A stretch of DNA of 64,000 nucleotides, from assembly GCA_044224605.1 (NCBI GenBank), contig JBGAKC010000003.1:62001-126000 (forward strand), written 5' to 3'. Every line of letters begins with the position of its first letter. Positions within the stretch are counted from its first letter, which is position 1. The notes under the pieces were generated by a model. It did not search any database. It was not told where the DNA came from and worked only from the letters and a program-made list of their open reading frames with translations. Of the stretch, positions 56,528 through 64,000 are shown piece by piece. A program made the position numbers and the translations under genes. The DNA is from UBA7672 sp044224605. Its GTDB lineage: Bacteria; Pseudomonadota; Alphaproteobacteria; Caulobacterales; Hyphomonadaceae.

Positions 56528-57156
56528 AGCGCCTGCTCGCCATCGCCGCCCTTGCCGCCCTCGCCGCCGCCTGCGAGCGCCCCACCGCGCTTGCCTCCAA
56601 CGCCAACGGCGTCGGCAAGGAAACCGTCCCCGCCGCTCCGCCCAAGACGCCGCCGCCGGAAATCCCCGCCGACGAACTCGCCGCCATCTCCGCCGAGCAG
56701 AACGGCGCGCCGCCGGACGCTGCCGCGACCTTCCCCGGCTACACGCCGAAGGACACCGCCGACACGGTGCTCGACTATCGCGCCGGCATCGCGGGCGACC
56801 TCAACGCGCTCCCGCCCGTCAGCGACGGCCCCGCCCTTGCCCGCGCCTTCATCGAATGGAAGGCCAAGGCCGCCGCCTTGCCTGGCGTCTATGAGCAGGG
56901 CGCTGTCCAGCTCGGCGCCGATCCGCAGGAATACCGCCCGTCAGACGCCGAACTTGTCGCCGCCGAGGCGGGAGACCGTCTCGCCGCCGCCCTCTCGGGC
57001 GCAGACGAAGCCACGCGCGCCGGCATCACCGCTGTTCTCGGCGATGCGCCCGAATCGCGCGTCTACCGCCGCTTCGACTATCGCCATTCCGACGTCATGG
57101 GCTCGGGCCGCTACTTCTACGCCTCGAAGCCCAAGGAAGCGGCTCTCCCGAGCTAG
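56524..57156 (+). CDS. Small lipoprotein, Ala/Pro-rich
   Basis: A 210-aa predicted lipoprotein: MKRLLAIAALAALAAAC has a clear lipobox (LAAAC, Cys17). A Pro/Ala-rich linker (about 30-65) leads to a helical domain (GDGPALARAFIEWKAKA-like region; GADEATRAGITAVLGDA). TTG start at 56524 overlapping the previous stop (TTGA). No recognised domain. Last gene of the three-gene unit; nadD follows after 33 bp. Confidence 0.72.
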   Translation: MKRLLAIAALAALAAACERPTALASNANGVGKETVPAAPPKTPPPEIPADELAAISAEQNGAPPDAAATFPGYTPKDTADTVLDYRAGIAGDLNALPPVSDGPALARAFIEWKAKAAALPGVYEQGAVQLGADPQEYRPSDAELVAAEAGDRLAAALSGADEATRAGITAVLGDAPESRVYRRFDYRHSDVMGSGRYFYASKPKEAALPS

Positions 57157-57189
57157 CGGATCACCGGCCGCCCCCCTAGTCTGCCGCGC

Positions 57190-57819
57190 ATGCGTCACCG
57201 CCTGCTCGCACGTCCGCGCCTGCCTTCGTCTCCCGGCGATCTCGCGATCGGCATCATGGGCGGCTCGTTCGATCCACCGCACTCGGGCCACGCCCACGTG
57301 ATCAACGTGGCGCGCCGCGCCGCCGGCCTCGACCGCATCTGGGTCCTCGTCTCGCCCGGCAACCCGCTCAAGAAAACGCAGACCGCCCTGGTCGATCGCC
57401 TCGCCGCCGCCCAGCGCCGCCTTGGCGACCGCACCACAATCGTGACCGACATCGAGACCCGCATCGGCCTGCGCTACACGGTCGATGTCCTGCGCCACCT
57501 GAAACGTCTCGCCCCGCATGCTCGCTTTGTCTGGATCATGGGCGGCGACAACCTACGCGACTTCCACCGCTGGCGTCAGTGGCAGGCGATCGCGAAGCTC
57601 GTCCCGATCCTCGTGATCGCCCGCCCGAACGCGAACCCGAAAGCCGGCCTCTCCCGCTTCGCCCGCCAGTTCGCCGGCCGCCGCCTGCCGCAATCGGCCG
57701 CCCGCACCCTCGCGCGCCACAAGCCACCGATATGGGTCTACATCCCCGCGCCGCTCGATCAGACATCCTCCACCGAACTGCGCGCCCAGATGTTGGTCAA
57801 CGCCCTGCCGCCGGTGTGA
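57190..57819 (+). CDS. nadD: Nicotinate-nucleotide adenylyltransferase
   Basis: Makes nicotinate adenine dinucleotide for NAD synthesis, 209 aa. The nucleotide-binding motif GIMGGSFDPPHSGHAHVI (about 21-38) and the later ISSTELR-like STELRAQ signature are present, along with IMGGDNLRDF. The start at 57190 gives a 15-residue N-terminal extension before the core. In alphaproteobacteria nadD usually sits downstream of obgE-proB-proA, as here. Confidence 0.95.
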   Translation: MRHRLLARPRLPSSPGDLAIGIMGGSFDPPHSGHAHVINVARRAAGLDRIWVLVSPGNPLKKTQTALVDRLAAAQRRLGDRTTIVTDIETRIGLRYTVDVLRHLKRLAPHARFVWIMGGDNLRDFHRWRQWQAIAKLVPILVIARPNANPKAGLSRFARQFAGRRLPQSAARTLARHKPPIWVYIPAPLDQTSSTELRAQMLVNALPPV

Positions 57820-57829
57820 AGGCCCGCGT

Positions 57830-58291
57830 CTAGAGCGTCTTCGCCAGCTCCTCGAGCTGTCGCGCGCATTGCGTCCAGCCAGGCGCGAAGCCCATCTGCT
57901 CGTGTTGCGCCTTCGTCTCCGCGGTCCAGTGGCGCGCGATCGCCGTGTATTTCGTCTTGCCGGGACCGGCGTCCTCGAACGTGATCTCGGCGACGAAGAA
58001 CGGCATGCCGTCTTTCGGAACCCAGTTGCCGGTGAAAGCGTCGGTGAACACGAGCTTCCTGTTCGGCAGGACTTCCAGATACTGCCCCGGGTTCGGGAAT
58101 TCCTGTCCCTCCGGCGACGCCATCGTCACTGTGGAGGCGCCGCCCGGACGCACATCCGTTACGACCTTTGGCGTCGTCCAGGGCTTGGGGGCGAACCACT
58201 GCTTCATCAACTCCGGCTCGGTCCAGCCGCGATAGAGTTTCTCCTTCGGCGCATCGAGGATGAGCTCGATCTTCAGGTCATGGCTTGCCAC
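57830..58291 (-). CDS. SRPBCC (AHSA1-like) domain protein
   Basis: A 153-aa START-like/AHSA1-type protein: LILDAPKEKLYRGWTEPELM at the start, then WFAPKPW, GGASTVTMASPEG and GFAPGWTQCARQLEEL at the end. These bind hydrophobic ligands or act as Hsp90 co-regulator-like proteins; ligand unknown. Start at 58291. It is often found with HxlR or ArsR regulators and YCII proteins, both of which are within 5 kb. Confidence 0.88.
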   Translation of the reverse strand: MASHDLKIELILDAPKEKLYRGWTEPELMKQWFAPKPWTTPKVVTDVRPGGASTVTMASPEGQEFPNPGQYLEVLPNRKLVFTDAFTGNWVPKDGMPFFVAEITFEDAGPGKTKYTAIARHWTAETKAQHEQMGFAPGWTQCARQLEELAKTL

Positions 58292-58728
58292 GGGGTTTCT
58301 CCTTGCTTGCGGCCGGCCCGCTCTTGTTACGCCCCCAGGACGGCCGAGAAGATCCCTTTGCGACAGACACGGCTAGCTTTTTTCGGGTCGTGTCGCCTTG
58401 CCATGGGACGGAGGCGCAGCGACTTTGTGGGATGACCGAAGATCTTCAGGCCTGATTTCAGCGCCCTATCCAGAAAGATCGTGTGAAACGACCCGCCAGA
58501 ACTGGCCGGGGTCTCGCCCGCAACCACCGTCCCACAAATCCAAGACACAAGGGGTGAGGCGCGGTCCGCGCAAGCGGATGAATTGGTCCAGTGGATCAAT
58601 TCAAGCAACGAAGGCCGGAGCGCACGCGACGGCCGGAAGCTCCGATCTCCGTCATCAAATCAGCGCGCTAATCTAGCCGCGCGCCCGACCCAACCCCAAT
58701 CAACCCTGTCAGCGCAGAGAACGCATCT
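58292..58728. other. Gene-free stretch upstream of SRPBCC gene
   Basis: No supportable gene. A minus-strand frame (58327-58608, 93 codons) has a few protein-like stretches (SGLKIFGHPTKSLRL) but no recognised relative and no clear ribosome site. No FixK-type box or hairpin seen. Confidence 0.4.
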
Positions 58729-59982
58729 TCACGCCCGCTTCTCATTCTCCGCAATCAGCCGGTCGATGTGCATGCGGATGTGCGCCGCCTCAGCCGCCGT
58801 GTTCGCCAGCGAGATCGCACGGTCGAAACATTCCCGCGCTTCCGTGCGCCGACCGAGCATCAGCAGCAGCCCGCCCTTCGCCCCGTGAAAATGGAAATAG
58901 CCCGACAGCCGCTCGCCCAGCGGCTCGATCATGTCGAGCGCCGCCTGCGGTCCCCGCGTCTTCGACACCGCCACCGCCCGGTTCAACGTCACTACCGGCG
59001 AAGGCTGCAATCTCTCCAATGTCGCATAGAGTGCATCGATCCCCGCCCAGTCCGTCGCCTCGAACGCCAGCGCCCGCGCATGCAGCGCCGCGATCGCCGC
59101 CTGCACAAGATAGATGCCCGTCTTCCGGTGCCGCATCGCCTTGTCGATCAGGGCCAGCCCTTCCTGGATCAGCTTCCCCCGCCATAGCGATCGGTCCTGG
59201 TCCTCCAGCAGCACCGCCTCTCCCTGCGCATCGAACCGCGCCAGCTGTCGCGAATGCTGGAGCAGCATCAAGGCCAGCAACCCCACCACCTCCGGCTCCG
59301 CCTGGAACATGCGCAGCAGCAACCGCCCCAGCCTTATCGCCTCATCCGCCAGGTCCGCCCGCGCCTCGTCCTTCGGACCCGCCGAATACCCCTCGTTGAA
59401 CACGAGGTAGATCATCTGCATCACCGCCGCGAGCCGCTCCGCCCGCTCGACCGCGCCAGGCGTCTCGAACGGCACGCCGGCCTCAGCGACCTTCGCCTTC
59501 GCCCGCGTTATCCGCTGCTCCATCGCGGCCTCGCTGACAAGGAAGGCCCGCGCAATCTGTTTCACGCTCAGCCCCGACACGATGCGCAGCGCCAGCGGAA
59601 TCTGCTGCGTCGCCGGCAGGTCCGGATGGCAGCAGATGAACATCAGCCGCAGCACGTCATCGCGATACTGGCTGTCGTCCAGCCGCTCCGCCATCGGCGT
59701 CTCGACATCCTCGAGATCGGAGACCTGCGCCTCGTCCGGCATCGGGGCCTGTTTCGAGCGCTTGCGCACGGCATCGAGCGCCGCATTGCGCCCCACCATG
59801 ATCAGCCACGCCGTCGGATCACGCGGCGGCCCGTTGACAGTCCAGTTGCGCAGGGCGCGTAGGCACGCTTCCTGATAGGCTTCCTCGGCCTGGTCGAGAT
59901 CGCGGAAATAACGCAGCAACGCCGCCACGGCCTGCGGCCGCGAGGTCGTCAGCGCGTTCTCGATCCAGGCCTGGTCGATCAC
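58729..59982 (-). CDS. ECF sigma factor with C-terminal extension (ECF42-type)
   Basis: A 417-aa sigma factor. Region 2 (EEAYQEACLRAL, TAWLIMVGRNAALDAVRK) and region 4 (GLSVKQIARAFLVSEAAMEQ) occupy the first 190 residues. The C-terminal 220 residues form a helical, TPR-like domain (FNEGYSAG, QLARFDAQGEAVLLEDQDR) as in the group paired with YCII/DGPF proteins. GTG start overlapping the YCII stop (GTGA at 59979-59982). No anti-sigma gene nearby, as is known for ECF42; the C-terminal extension is thought to replace it. Confidence 0.92.
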   Translation of the reverse strand: MIDQAWIENALTTSRPQAVAALLRYFRDLDQAEEAYQEACLRALRNWTVNGPPRDPTAWLIMVGRNAALDAVRKRSKQAPMPDEAQVSDLEDVETPMAERLDDSQYRDDVLRLMFICCHPDLPATQQIPLALRIVSGLSVKQIARAFLVSEAAMEQRITRAKAKVAEAGVPFETPGAVERAERLAAVMQMIYLVFNEGYSAGPKDEARADLADEAIRLGRLLLRMFQAEPEVVGLLALMLLQHSRQLARFDAQGEAVLLEDQDRSLWRGKLIQEGLALIDKAMRHRKTGIYLVQAAIAALHARALAFEATDWAGIDALYATLERLQPSPVVTLNRAVAVSKTRGPQAALDMIEPLGERLSGYFHFHGAKGGLLLMLGRRTEARECFDRAISLANTAAEAAHIRMHIDRLIAENEKRA

Positions 59983-60377
59983 TGTGCGTAGGTCCGCTCG
60001 GCGGCATAGACGCCATCGATCGGCGCGCCAGGAATGTAGAGCTGGATCGGGCGCAGCTCGTAGGCCCCGCCCGGATTGGCCTGGGCAAGGTCACGCGCGA
60101 ATGCCAGCCCCTCCTCCAGGTTCTCGACATCGATAATGTAGAAGCCGAGCAGCGCTTCCTTGGTCTCGGCATAGGGACCGTCGATCACCATGTCCTTCTG
60201 CTTGTGCAGGGTTGTCGCCGCCGAGGTCGGCAGGAGGCGGATCGCAGGCTTGAGCTTGCCGGCCTTCTCCCACTTGTCGTGGGCCTTGTTCAAGGCGGCC
60301 ATCACGGCGTCGTCCTGCTCCCTGGACCAGCCACAGACCATTTCCTCGTTGTTGTAGCAGAGCACGGCATACATCAT
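59979..60377 (-). CDS. YCII-related (DGPF) protein
   Basis: A 132-aa YCII-family protein starting MMYAVLCYNNEE, with the DGPF-type motif as IDGPYAETKE and a late GGAYELRPIQ. Such proteins are the regular genomic partner of ECF42-type sigma factors; their biochemical role is not known. The start at 60377 has GAGG upstream; the GTG at 60428 is less likely. It precedes and overlaps the sigma gene. Confidence 0.9.
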   Translation of the reverse strand: MMYAVLCYNNEEMVCGWSREQDDAVMAALNKAHDKWEKAGKLKPAIRLLPTSAATTLHKQKDMVIDGPYAETKEALLGFYIIDVENLEEGLAFARDLAQANPGGAYELRPIQLYIPGAPIDGVYAAERTYAQ

Positions 60378-60464
60378 GGGGCTCACCTCGTCGGCCAAAG
60401 GACGGCCCAGGATAGCCCGGCCCGACACCGGTCTGCAAAATATGACCGTTCCTTTCTCCGGACC

Positions 60465-62639
60465 CTAGAAGGTTCCCGAGATGCGTACGGAGAAGACCTG
60501 CGTGCCCTCCGGTCCGCCTTTCTGCTTGCGCTCTTCCGTGCGCAGAAGAATGTCCGACGCGCGCGTCCCCGCGTAAAATGTGCGGACGCGCGTCTCTTCG
60601 GGATGGAAGATGTTCGCGGCCGACACCCGGATGGTGACGCCGGCGAACTGCGTCGTCTCCGCATAGATGTCGAGGCGGCTGCCAGGCCGGTCATACGAAA
60701 TGTCTTCCAGCAGCTTGAACTCCAACCTGTCAGACATGCCCTGCGTGCTCATGCCCCACGCGGCTTTCAGCTCGGGCAGCTCCTGGCGGTAGGAGACGTT
60801 GTAGGTCCAGTCCCGCTCGTTTGAGAAACGCCGTTGCTCGCCCGTCAGCGGATCGGTGACGTCGGTTTCCTGCCACATGCCGGAGAACCGCATCTCGGCA
60901 TTCGGGATGAATGGCGCCAGCGGCATGGCGCCGCGCACCTCAAGCCCCGTGCGCTGGCCATCGCCGATATTCCCCGGAGCATCGTAGGTGCGCAGGTTCG
61001 CCGGCGCACACAGGCTCACGTCCACCCCCGCCGTGGAACAGGCAACGCGCGGGACAAAGTCCTGCACGTCCTCGACCTCGTCGTGGAACACGGCCAGCGT
61101 CAGCGCCCCGCGTTTGCCGAACCGGTGTTCCCATTCGACGCGCGCCTTCCATGTCTTTTCTGGCTCGAGGCTGGGATTGCCGATCAGGCTGGAAGCATCG
61201 ACCACGTTGATCGACGAGGCGAACTCCGCGAAATCGAGCTGGGCCACGTCACGCACGACGCTGCCGCGCAGCTGATCTGTCTCCCCTGCCTGCCAGGTCA
61301 GGATGGCGCGCGGCTTGGGATAGGAGAATTCGCGCTCCTTCACTTCGTCGCCCGACTGCTTGATGGTCGAAGCCTCGTAGATGAAGCCCGATTCCAGCGT
61401 CAGCTGCGGAGATATCTTCCAGACATCGGTGACAAAGGGCTCGACCCGCGTCTCCTCGACGCGCGTGTCGGACACGGGCAGCGGCTGGGCGACCGGCCCC
61501 GATCCGTTGTTGTTGAAGATATCCAGCGTCGTGTCGCGGAAGTTGAACGCCGCTTCCGTGCCGATATCGATCGTGTGCGCCGCATTCGGCCGCCATGTCA
61601 GAAATCCGCGCGCCACCCGCTCGCCGGCCTCGGTCGTGCGGCCGATCGTCTGCGTGTTGATAAGTCCCGCAGGCGTAAAGATACGGAATACATCATCCTG
61701 ATCCACCCCCGTGAAGGTCGCGAGGCCGATCACCTTCATCGAAAACTCGGGCGAGAAACGATGCTCCCAGTCGCCGCCGACCTCGGCCGTGTAGTTGTTG
61801 CTGTAGTCGCTGACCCCGAATGTGCCCTGCGCGAAATTTCCGGCGGGCGTGTAGTTGATGGAGCCGATATTGGTGGTGTTCCAGGTCGGCGCGATCTGAG
61901 CGTTGAAGCCGACCGTGTCGCGCGCGGTGGGACGCCATTTGAGCGCGCCTGCGACCTGTGCGCCGATAAAGTTCGGCTGGCCGAACTGTTCGCGATAGAG
62001 CGTCAGCGCGCCAGACGCGTTGCGCACCGTCTCGAAACTGTCCGTCCGCCCGCGCAGATTCGGCGCCTGGAGATCCAGCGTCAGCTCGGCATCTTCCCCC
62101 AATGCAAACGTCCTGGTGAGCTGCACGCCCCAGCCGATGCGCTCCGAATACTGGATGTCGCGGACATCCAGCACCCAGGTCGTCGGGGATCCACCCTGCT
62201 TCGCCTGCTTGAGCACGACGTTCACGAGCTGCGTCTGTCCCCGCACATCGGAGTTCGACGACGAACCCGAGATCAGCTCGACCCTGATGACGGAATCCGC
62301 GGGGATCCGCTTCAGCTGCTCCGAGATCAGCACTTTCGAGGATGGCCGCTCGCCATTGACCAGCACGTTGCCGGCGGTCGCGCCGAAACCGCGCAGCGCC
62401 TCGCCATCATCGATGTCGAACCCGGGCACGCGGCTCACAATGTCCGCCGCCGTTACCGGATTGTACTGTTTGAAGAACGCAGCCTCGAACACCTGCGTGC
62501 CTTCAGCTGCGGCCTTGGCCTGTTCTGGGGCAGGCGCTGTCGGCGGCTGCTGCGCCAGCGCCGCGGGAGCAAGGCCAACGGCGAGCGCAGCAACTCCCAC
62601 CGCCCGCTTCAGCGGGCGTGTCCGCTTGACGCTGCCCAT
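60465..62639 (-). CDS. TonB-dependent outer-membrane receptor
   Basis: A 724-aa receptor: signal peptide (RAVGVAALAVGLAPAALAQ), a plug domain (ADIVSRVPGFDIDDGEALRG, NVLVNGERPSSK), and a long beta-barrel with alternating aromatic-rich strands ending in an aromatic residue (SVRISGTF), as expected for outer-membrane insertion. No ligand-specific motif is visible; siderophore, carbohydrate or peptide are all possible. Start at 62639 with GGGAGG nine bases upstream. Divergent from an HxlR regulator with a palindrome between them. Confidence 0.92.
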   Translation of the reverse strand: MGSVKRTRPLKRAVGVAALAVGLAPAALAQQPPTAPAPEQAKAAAEGTQVFEAAFFKQYNPVTAADIVSRVPGFDIDDGEALRGFGATAGNVLVNGERPSSKVLISEQLKRIPADSVIRVELISGSSSNSDVRGQTQLVNVVLKQAKQGGSPTTWVLDVRDIQYSERIGWGVQLTRTFALGEDAELTLDLQAPNLRGRTDSFETVRNASGALTLYREQFGQPNFIGAQVAGALKWRPTARDTVGFNAQIAPTWNTTNIGSINYTPAGNFAQGTFGVSDYSNNYTAEVGGDWEHRFSPEFSMKVIGLATFTGVDQDDVFRIFTPAGLINTQTIGRTTEAGERVARGFLTWRPNAAHTIDIGTEAAFNFRDTTLDIFNNNGSGPVAQPLPVSDTRVEETRVEPFVTDVWKISPQLTLESGFIYEASTIKQSGDEVKEREFSYPKPRAILTWQAGETDQLRGSVVRDVAQLDFAEFASSINVVDASSLIGNPSLEPEKTWKARVEWEHRFGKRGALTLAVFHDEVEDVQDFVPRVACSTAGVDVSLCAPANLRTYDAPGNIGDGQRTGLEVRGAMPLAPFIPNAEMRFSGMWQETDVTDPLTGEQRRFSNERDWTYNVSYRQELPELKAAWGMSTQGMSDRLEFKLLEDISYDRPGSRLDIYAETTQFAGVTIRVSAANIFHPEETRVRTFYAGTRASDILLRTEERKQKGGPEGTQVFSVRISGTF

Positions 62640-62662
62640 TGAGGTCCTCCCCGACCTATGTA

Positions 62663-62679
62663 AGTTCAAATTCTGAACT
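62663..62679. promoter_or_regulatory. HxlR operator candidate upstream of TonB receptor
   Basis: AGTTCA-AATTC-TGAACT, six-base arms, five-base centre; 24-40 bp upstream of the receptor ATG and about 75 bp from the HxlR ATG. Confidence 0.5.
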
Positions 62680-62752
62680 CACCCTTGCCTGCGTCCCCCT
62701 GCGGGTCAATTGCGCGGATGTCACAGCCCGCACACGAATATGGGAGCGCGAC

Positions 62753-63214
62753 ATGCGCTGGAGCGAAATCGATGTCATTCCCTGTCCTGTGGCCCAGGCC
62801 ATGGCGGTGATTGGCGATGCCTGGACGACGCTGATCCTGCGGGATGCGATAAGGGGCGCAACGAAGTTCGACGAATTCCTGCAATCAACCCGCGCATCTC
62901 GCGCGATCCTGTCGGACCGGCTGGCGCATCTGGTCGAGCATGAGGTGTTCGAGAAGGTGCAGTACGAGGCTCACCCGCCTCGCTACGAATACCGGCTGAG
63001 CAAACGTGGCGAGGCGCTGCGTCCTGTCCTGATGATGATGGCCGACTGGGCGGAGACGCACCTGCCCACGAAGGTCTATCGCTGGGGCCGCCGCCACACT
63101 GAATGCGGCCACCGCTTCCGTCCTGTCGTCTCCTGCTCCGAATGCGGCGAGCCGATCGCGCACGACACGGTCACCTACGACAAGCCGCCGCTCATCCGGC
63201 GCGTACGCGCATAG
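62753..63214 (+). CDS. HxlR-family regulator with C-terminal zinc ribbon
   Basis: A 153-aa regulator with CPVAQAMAVIGDAWTTLILR, recognition region FDEFLQSTRASRAILSDRL and wing YEYRLSKRGEAL. After the HxlR domain come about 45 residues with CGHRFRPVVSCSECGE, a possible zinc-binding knuckle. ATG at 62753 with GGGAG upstream; the longer frame from 62639 is antisense-like. Likely controls the divergent TonB receptor. Confidence 0.88.
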   Translation: MRWSEIDVIPCPVAQAMAVIGDAWTTLILRDAIRGATKFDEFLQSTRASRAILSDRLAHLVEHEVFEKVQYEAHPPRYEYRLSKRGEALRPVLMMMADWAETHLPTKVYRWGRRHTECGHRFRPVVSCSECGEPIAHDTVTYDKPPLIRRVRA

Positions 63215-63244
63215 ATCGCACACGCGGCTAATGATTGCGACAGC

Positions 63245-64000
63245 CTAACTCCCAGACTTGTGGTAACGGAATATCTCGCCGTCCGCGTCGAGTATCAGCA
63301 TGTCTGTGTAGTAGTCTGCAACGATCGCAACAGGCGCATCGATGTGTCCTATGTCCGGCGCCAGTGCCGTTGTTCGATTGAAGAAGGTTGTGACTGGCGG
63401 TCCGGTGTCGCTGTTGCGGAACGGAAAGGACAAGATTTGGCCCGTCAACGGGTCGCCGAAAAAGAATTCTGCTTGCATGGCTTCAACCGGACCATGAAAG
63501 GCCAAACCGCCGTTCATCCGCCGACTCGTGGACGCAGAGTTGGGCGCGTATTCCGCGATCGGCGCAATGAAAGACGAATTGTTTGCTCCGCCATTGTAGC
63601 TTTGAAGGCCTTCGCGCGCAGGCCAACCAAAATTGAGCGCGCTTGAAAGCCCGTTGGGCAAGCGGTCAACCTCCTCGATCGCATGCTCGCCCGCATCAAC
63701 GAAAAGTATGGCCTGCCCCTTGAAGTCATAAGACCCACGCACCGGGTTTCGAACGCCCATCGCCACGACCTCGCGCGGAACGCCGGCAACATTGGGAGCA
63801 TCAGAGGGGATCATGAAATTGCGATCCGGATCGCCGGGATAGCCATCGCCGTTCGGAAGAAGCTTCAATATCTTTCCGCGCATCGACGTGGGATTTTGGG
63901 CCAATCCAGCCGGATCGCCAGTCCCACCACCATCCCCGATGCCAACAACGACTCGGTTGTTGACGAGCGTGAGCAGACCGCCGGGATTACCAGTAGCGCC
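63245..64000 (-). CDS. PQQ-dependent sugar dehydrogenase-like protein (5' end outside window)
   Basis: C-terminal part (252 codons including stop) of a soluble aldose/glucose dehydrogenase-B-type beta-propeller (YliI/Asd-like). Visible blocks: VVVGIGDGGGTGDPAG, MRGKILKLLPNGDGYP, the NPVRGSYDF strand and EEVDRLPNGLSSALNFGWP. The frame is open to the last base of the window, so the start is outside. Some members are not PQQ enzymes; cofactor is inferred. Converges with the HxlR gene, 30 bp apart. Confidence 0.85.
   Translation of the reverse strand, partial: GATGNPGGLLTLVNNRVVVGIGDGGGTGDPAGLAQNPTSMRGKILKLLPNGDGYPGDPDRNFMIPSDAPNVAGVPREVVAMGVRNPVRGSYDFKGQAILFVDAGEHAIEEVDRLPNGLSSALNFGWPAREGLQSYNGGANNSSFIAPIAEYAPNSASTSRRMNGGLAFHGPVEAMQAEFFFGDPLTGQILSFPFRNSDTGPPVTTFFNRTTALAPDIGHIDAPVAIVADYYTDMLILDADGEIFRYHKSGS

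Overview
The window looks like a piece of a high-GC chromosome from an aerobic alphaproteobacterium, possibly of the Hyphomonadaceae/Caulobacterales type. This rests on the block rplU-rpmA-(two acetyltransferases)-obgE-proB...proA...nadD, on TonB-receptor and esterase gene content, and on FixK/FnrL-type TTGAY-N4-RTCAA boxes. The family-level assignment is inference. No tRNA, rRNA, CRISPR array or intact insertion sequence was recognised.

Region 1 (1-29.7 kb) is an accessory island of stress and low-oxygen type. It starts with the 3' part of a CueO-like multicopper oxidase. Next comes a coupled operon of a dienelactone-hydrolase-like protein, a phosphoribosyltransferase and an erythromycin-esterase-like protein. 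Then follow a GyrI-like effector-binding protein, an FtsH protease and a beta-CASP metallo-beta-lactamase-fold protein. A tightly coupled operon encodes acetate-CoA ligase, a fused E1 alpha/beta 2-oxoacid dehydrogenase, its E2, and an acyl carrier protein. After this come a metallophosphoesterase, a diacylglycerol-kinase-like protein, a PolX-like helix-hairpin-helix protein and an MgtC/DUF4010 membrane protein. The island ends with USP-kinase-alcohol dehydrogenase, Hsp20, a second USP operon and a large ADP-forming acyl-CoA synthetase fused to an acetyltransferase. Six FixK/FNR-like boxes lie a nearly constant 51-65 bp from start codons, so much of the island may be one oxygen-responsive regulon. 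Two decayed regulatory genes, a PAS-domain sensor and a Crp/Fnr regulator, lie inside the same island.

Region 2 (29.7-41 kb) is a secreted or periplasmic catabolic cluster. It holds a sulfatase, two type-B carboxylesterases, a TetR regulator, a c-type cytochrome, a DUF1592/DUF1588-type haem-motif protein, a Tat-exported DUF1552 protein, an exported protein of unknown function and an exported VOC-fold protein.

Region 3 (40.9-46.3 kb) is a single gene for a protein of about 1789 residues made almost wholly of an 8-residue repeat, L-[ST]-x-x-Q-[IVL]-x-[AGS]. Its length fits exactly 221 repeat units, two of them irregular. It has no recognisable signal peptide, membrane segment or other domain, and is the most unusual object in the window.

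Region 4 (46.7-64 kb) is largely housekeeping. It carries rplU-rpmA, two GNAT acetyltransferases, obgE-proB, a divergent SDR/HxlR pair with a palindromic operator candidate, proA, and an uncharacterised operon (multi-pass membrane protein, von Willebrand-like protein, lipoprotein). These are followed by nadD, an SRPBCC protein, an ECF sigma factor with its YCII partner, a TonB receptor divergent from a second HxlR regulator (again with a palindrome), and the 3' part of a PQQ-type sugar dehydrogenase.
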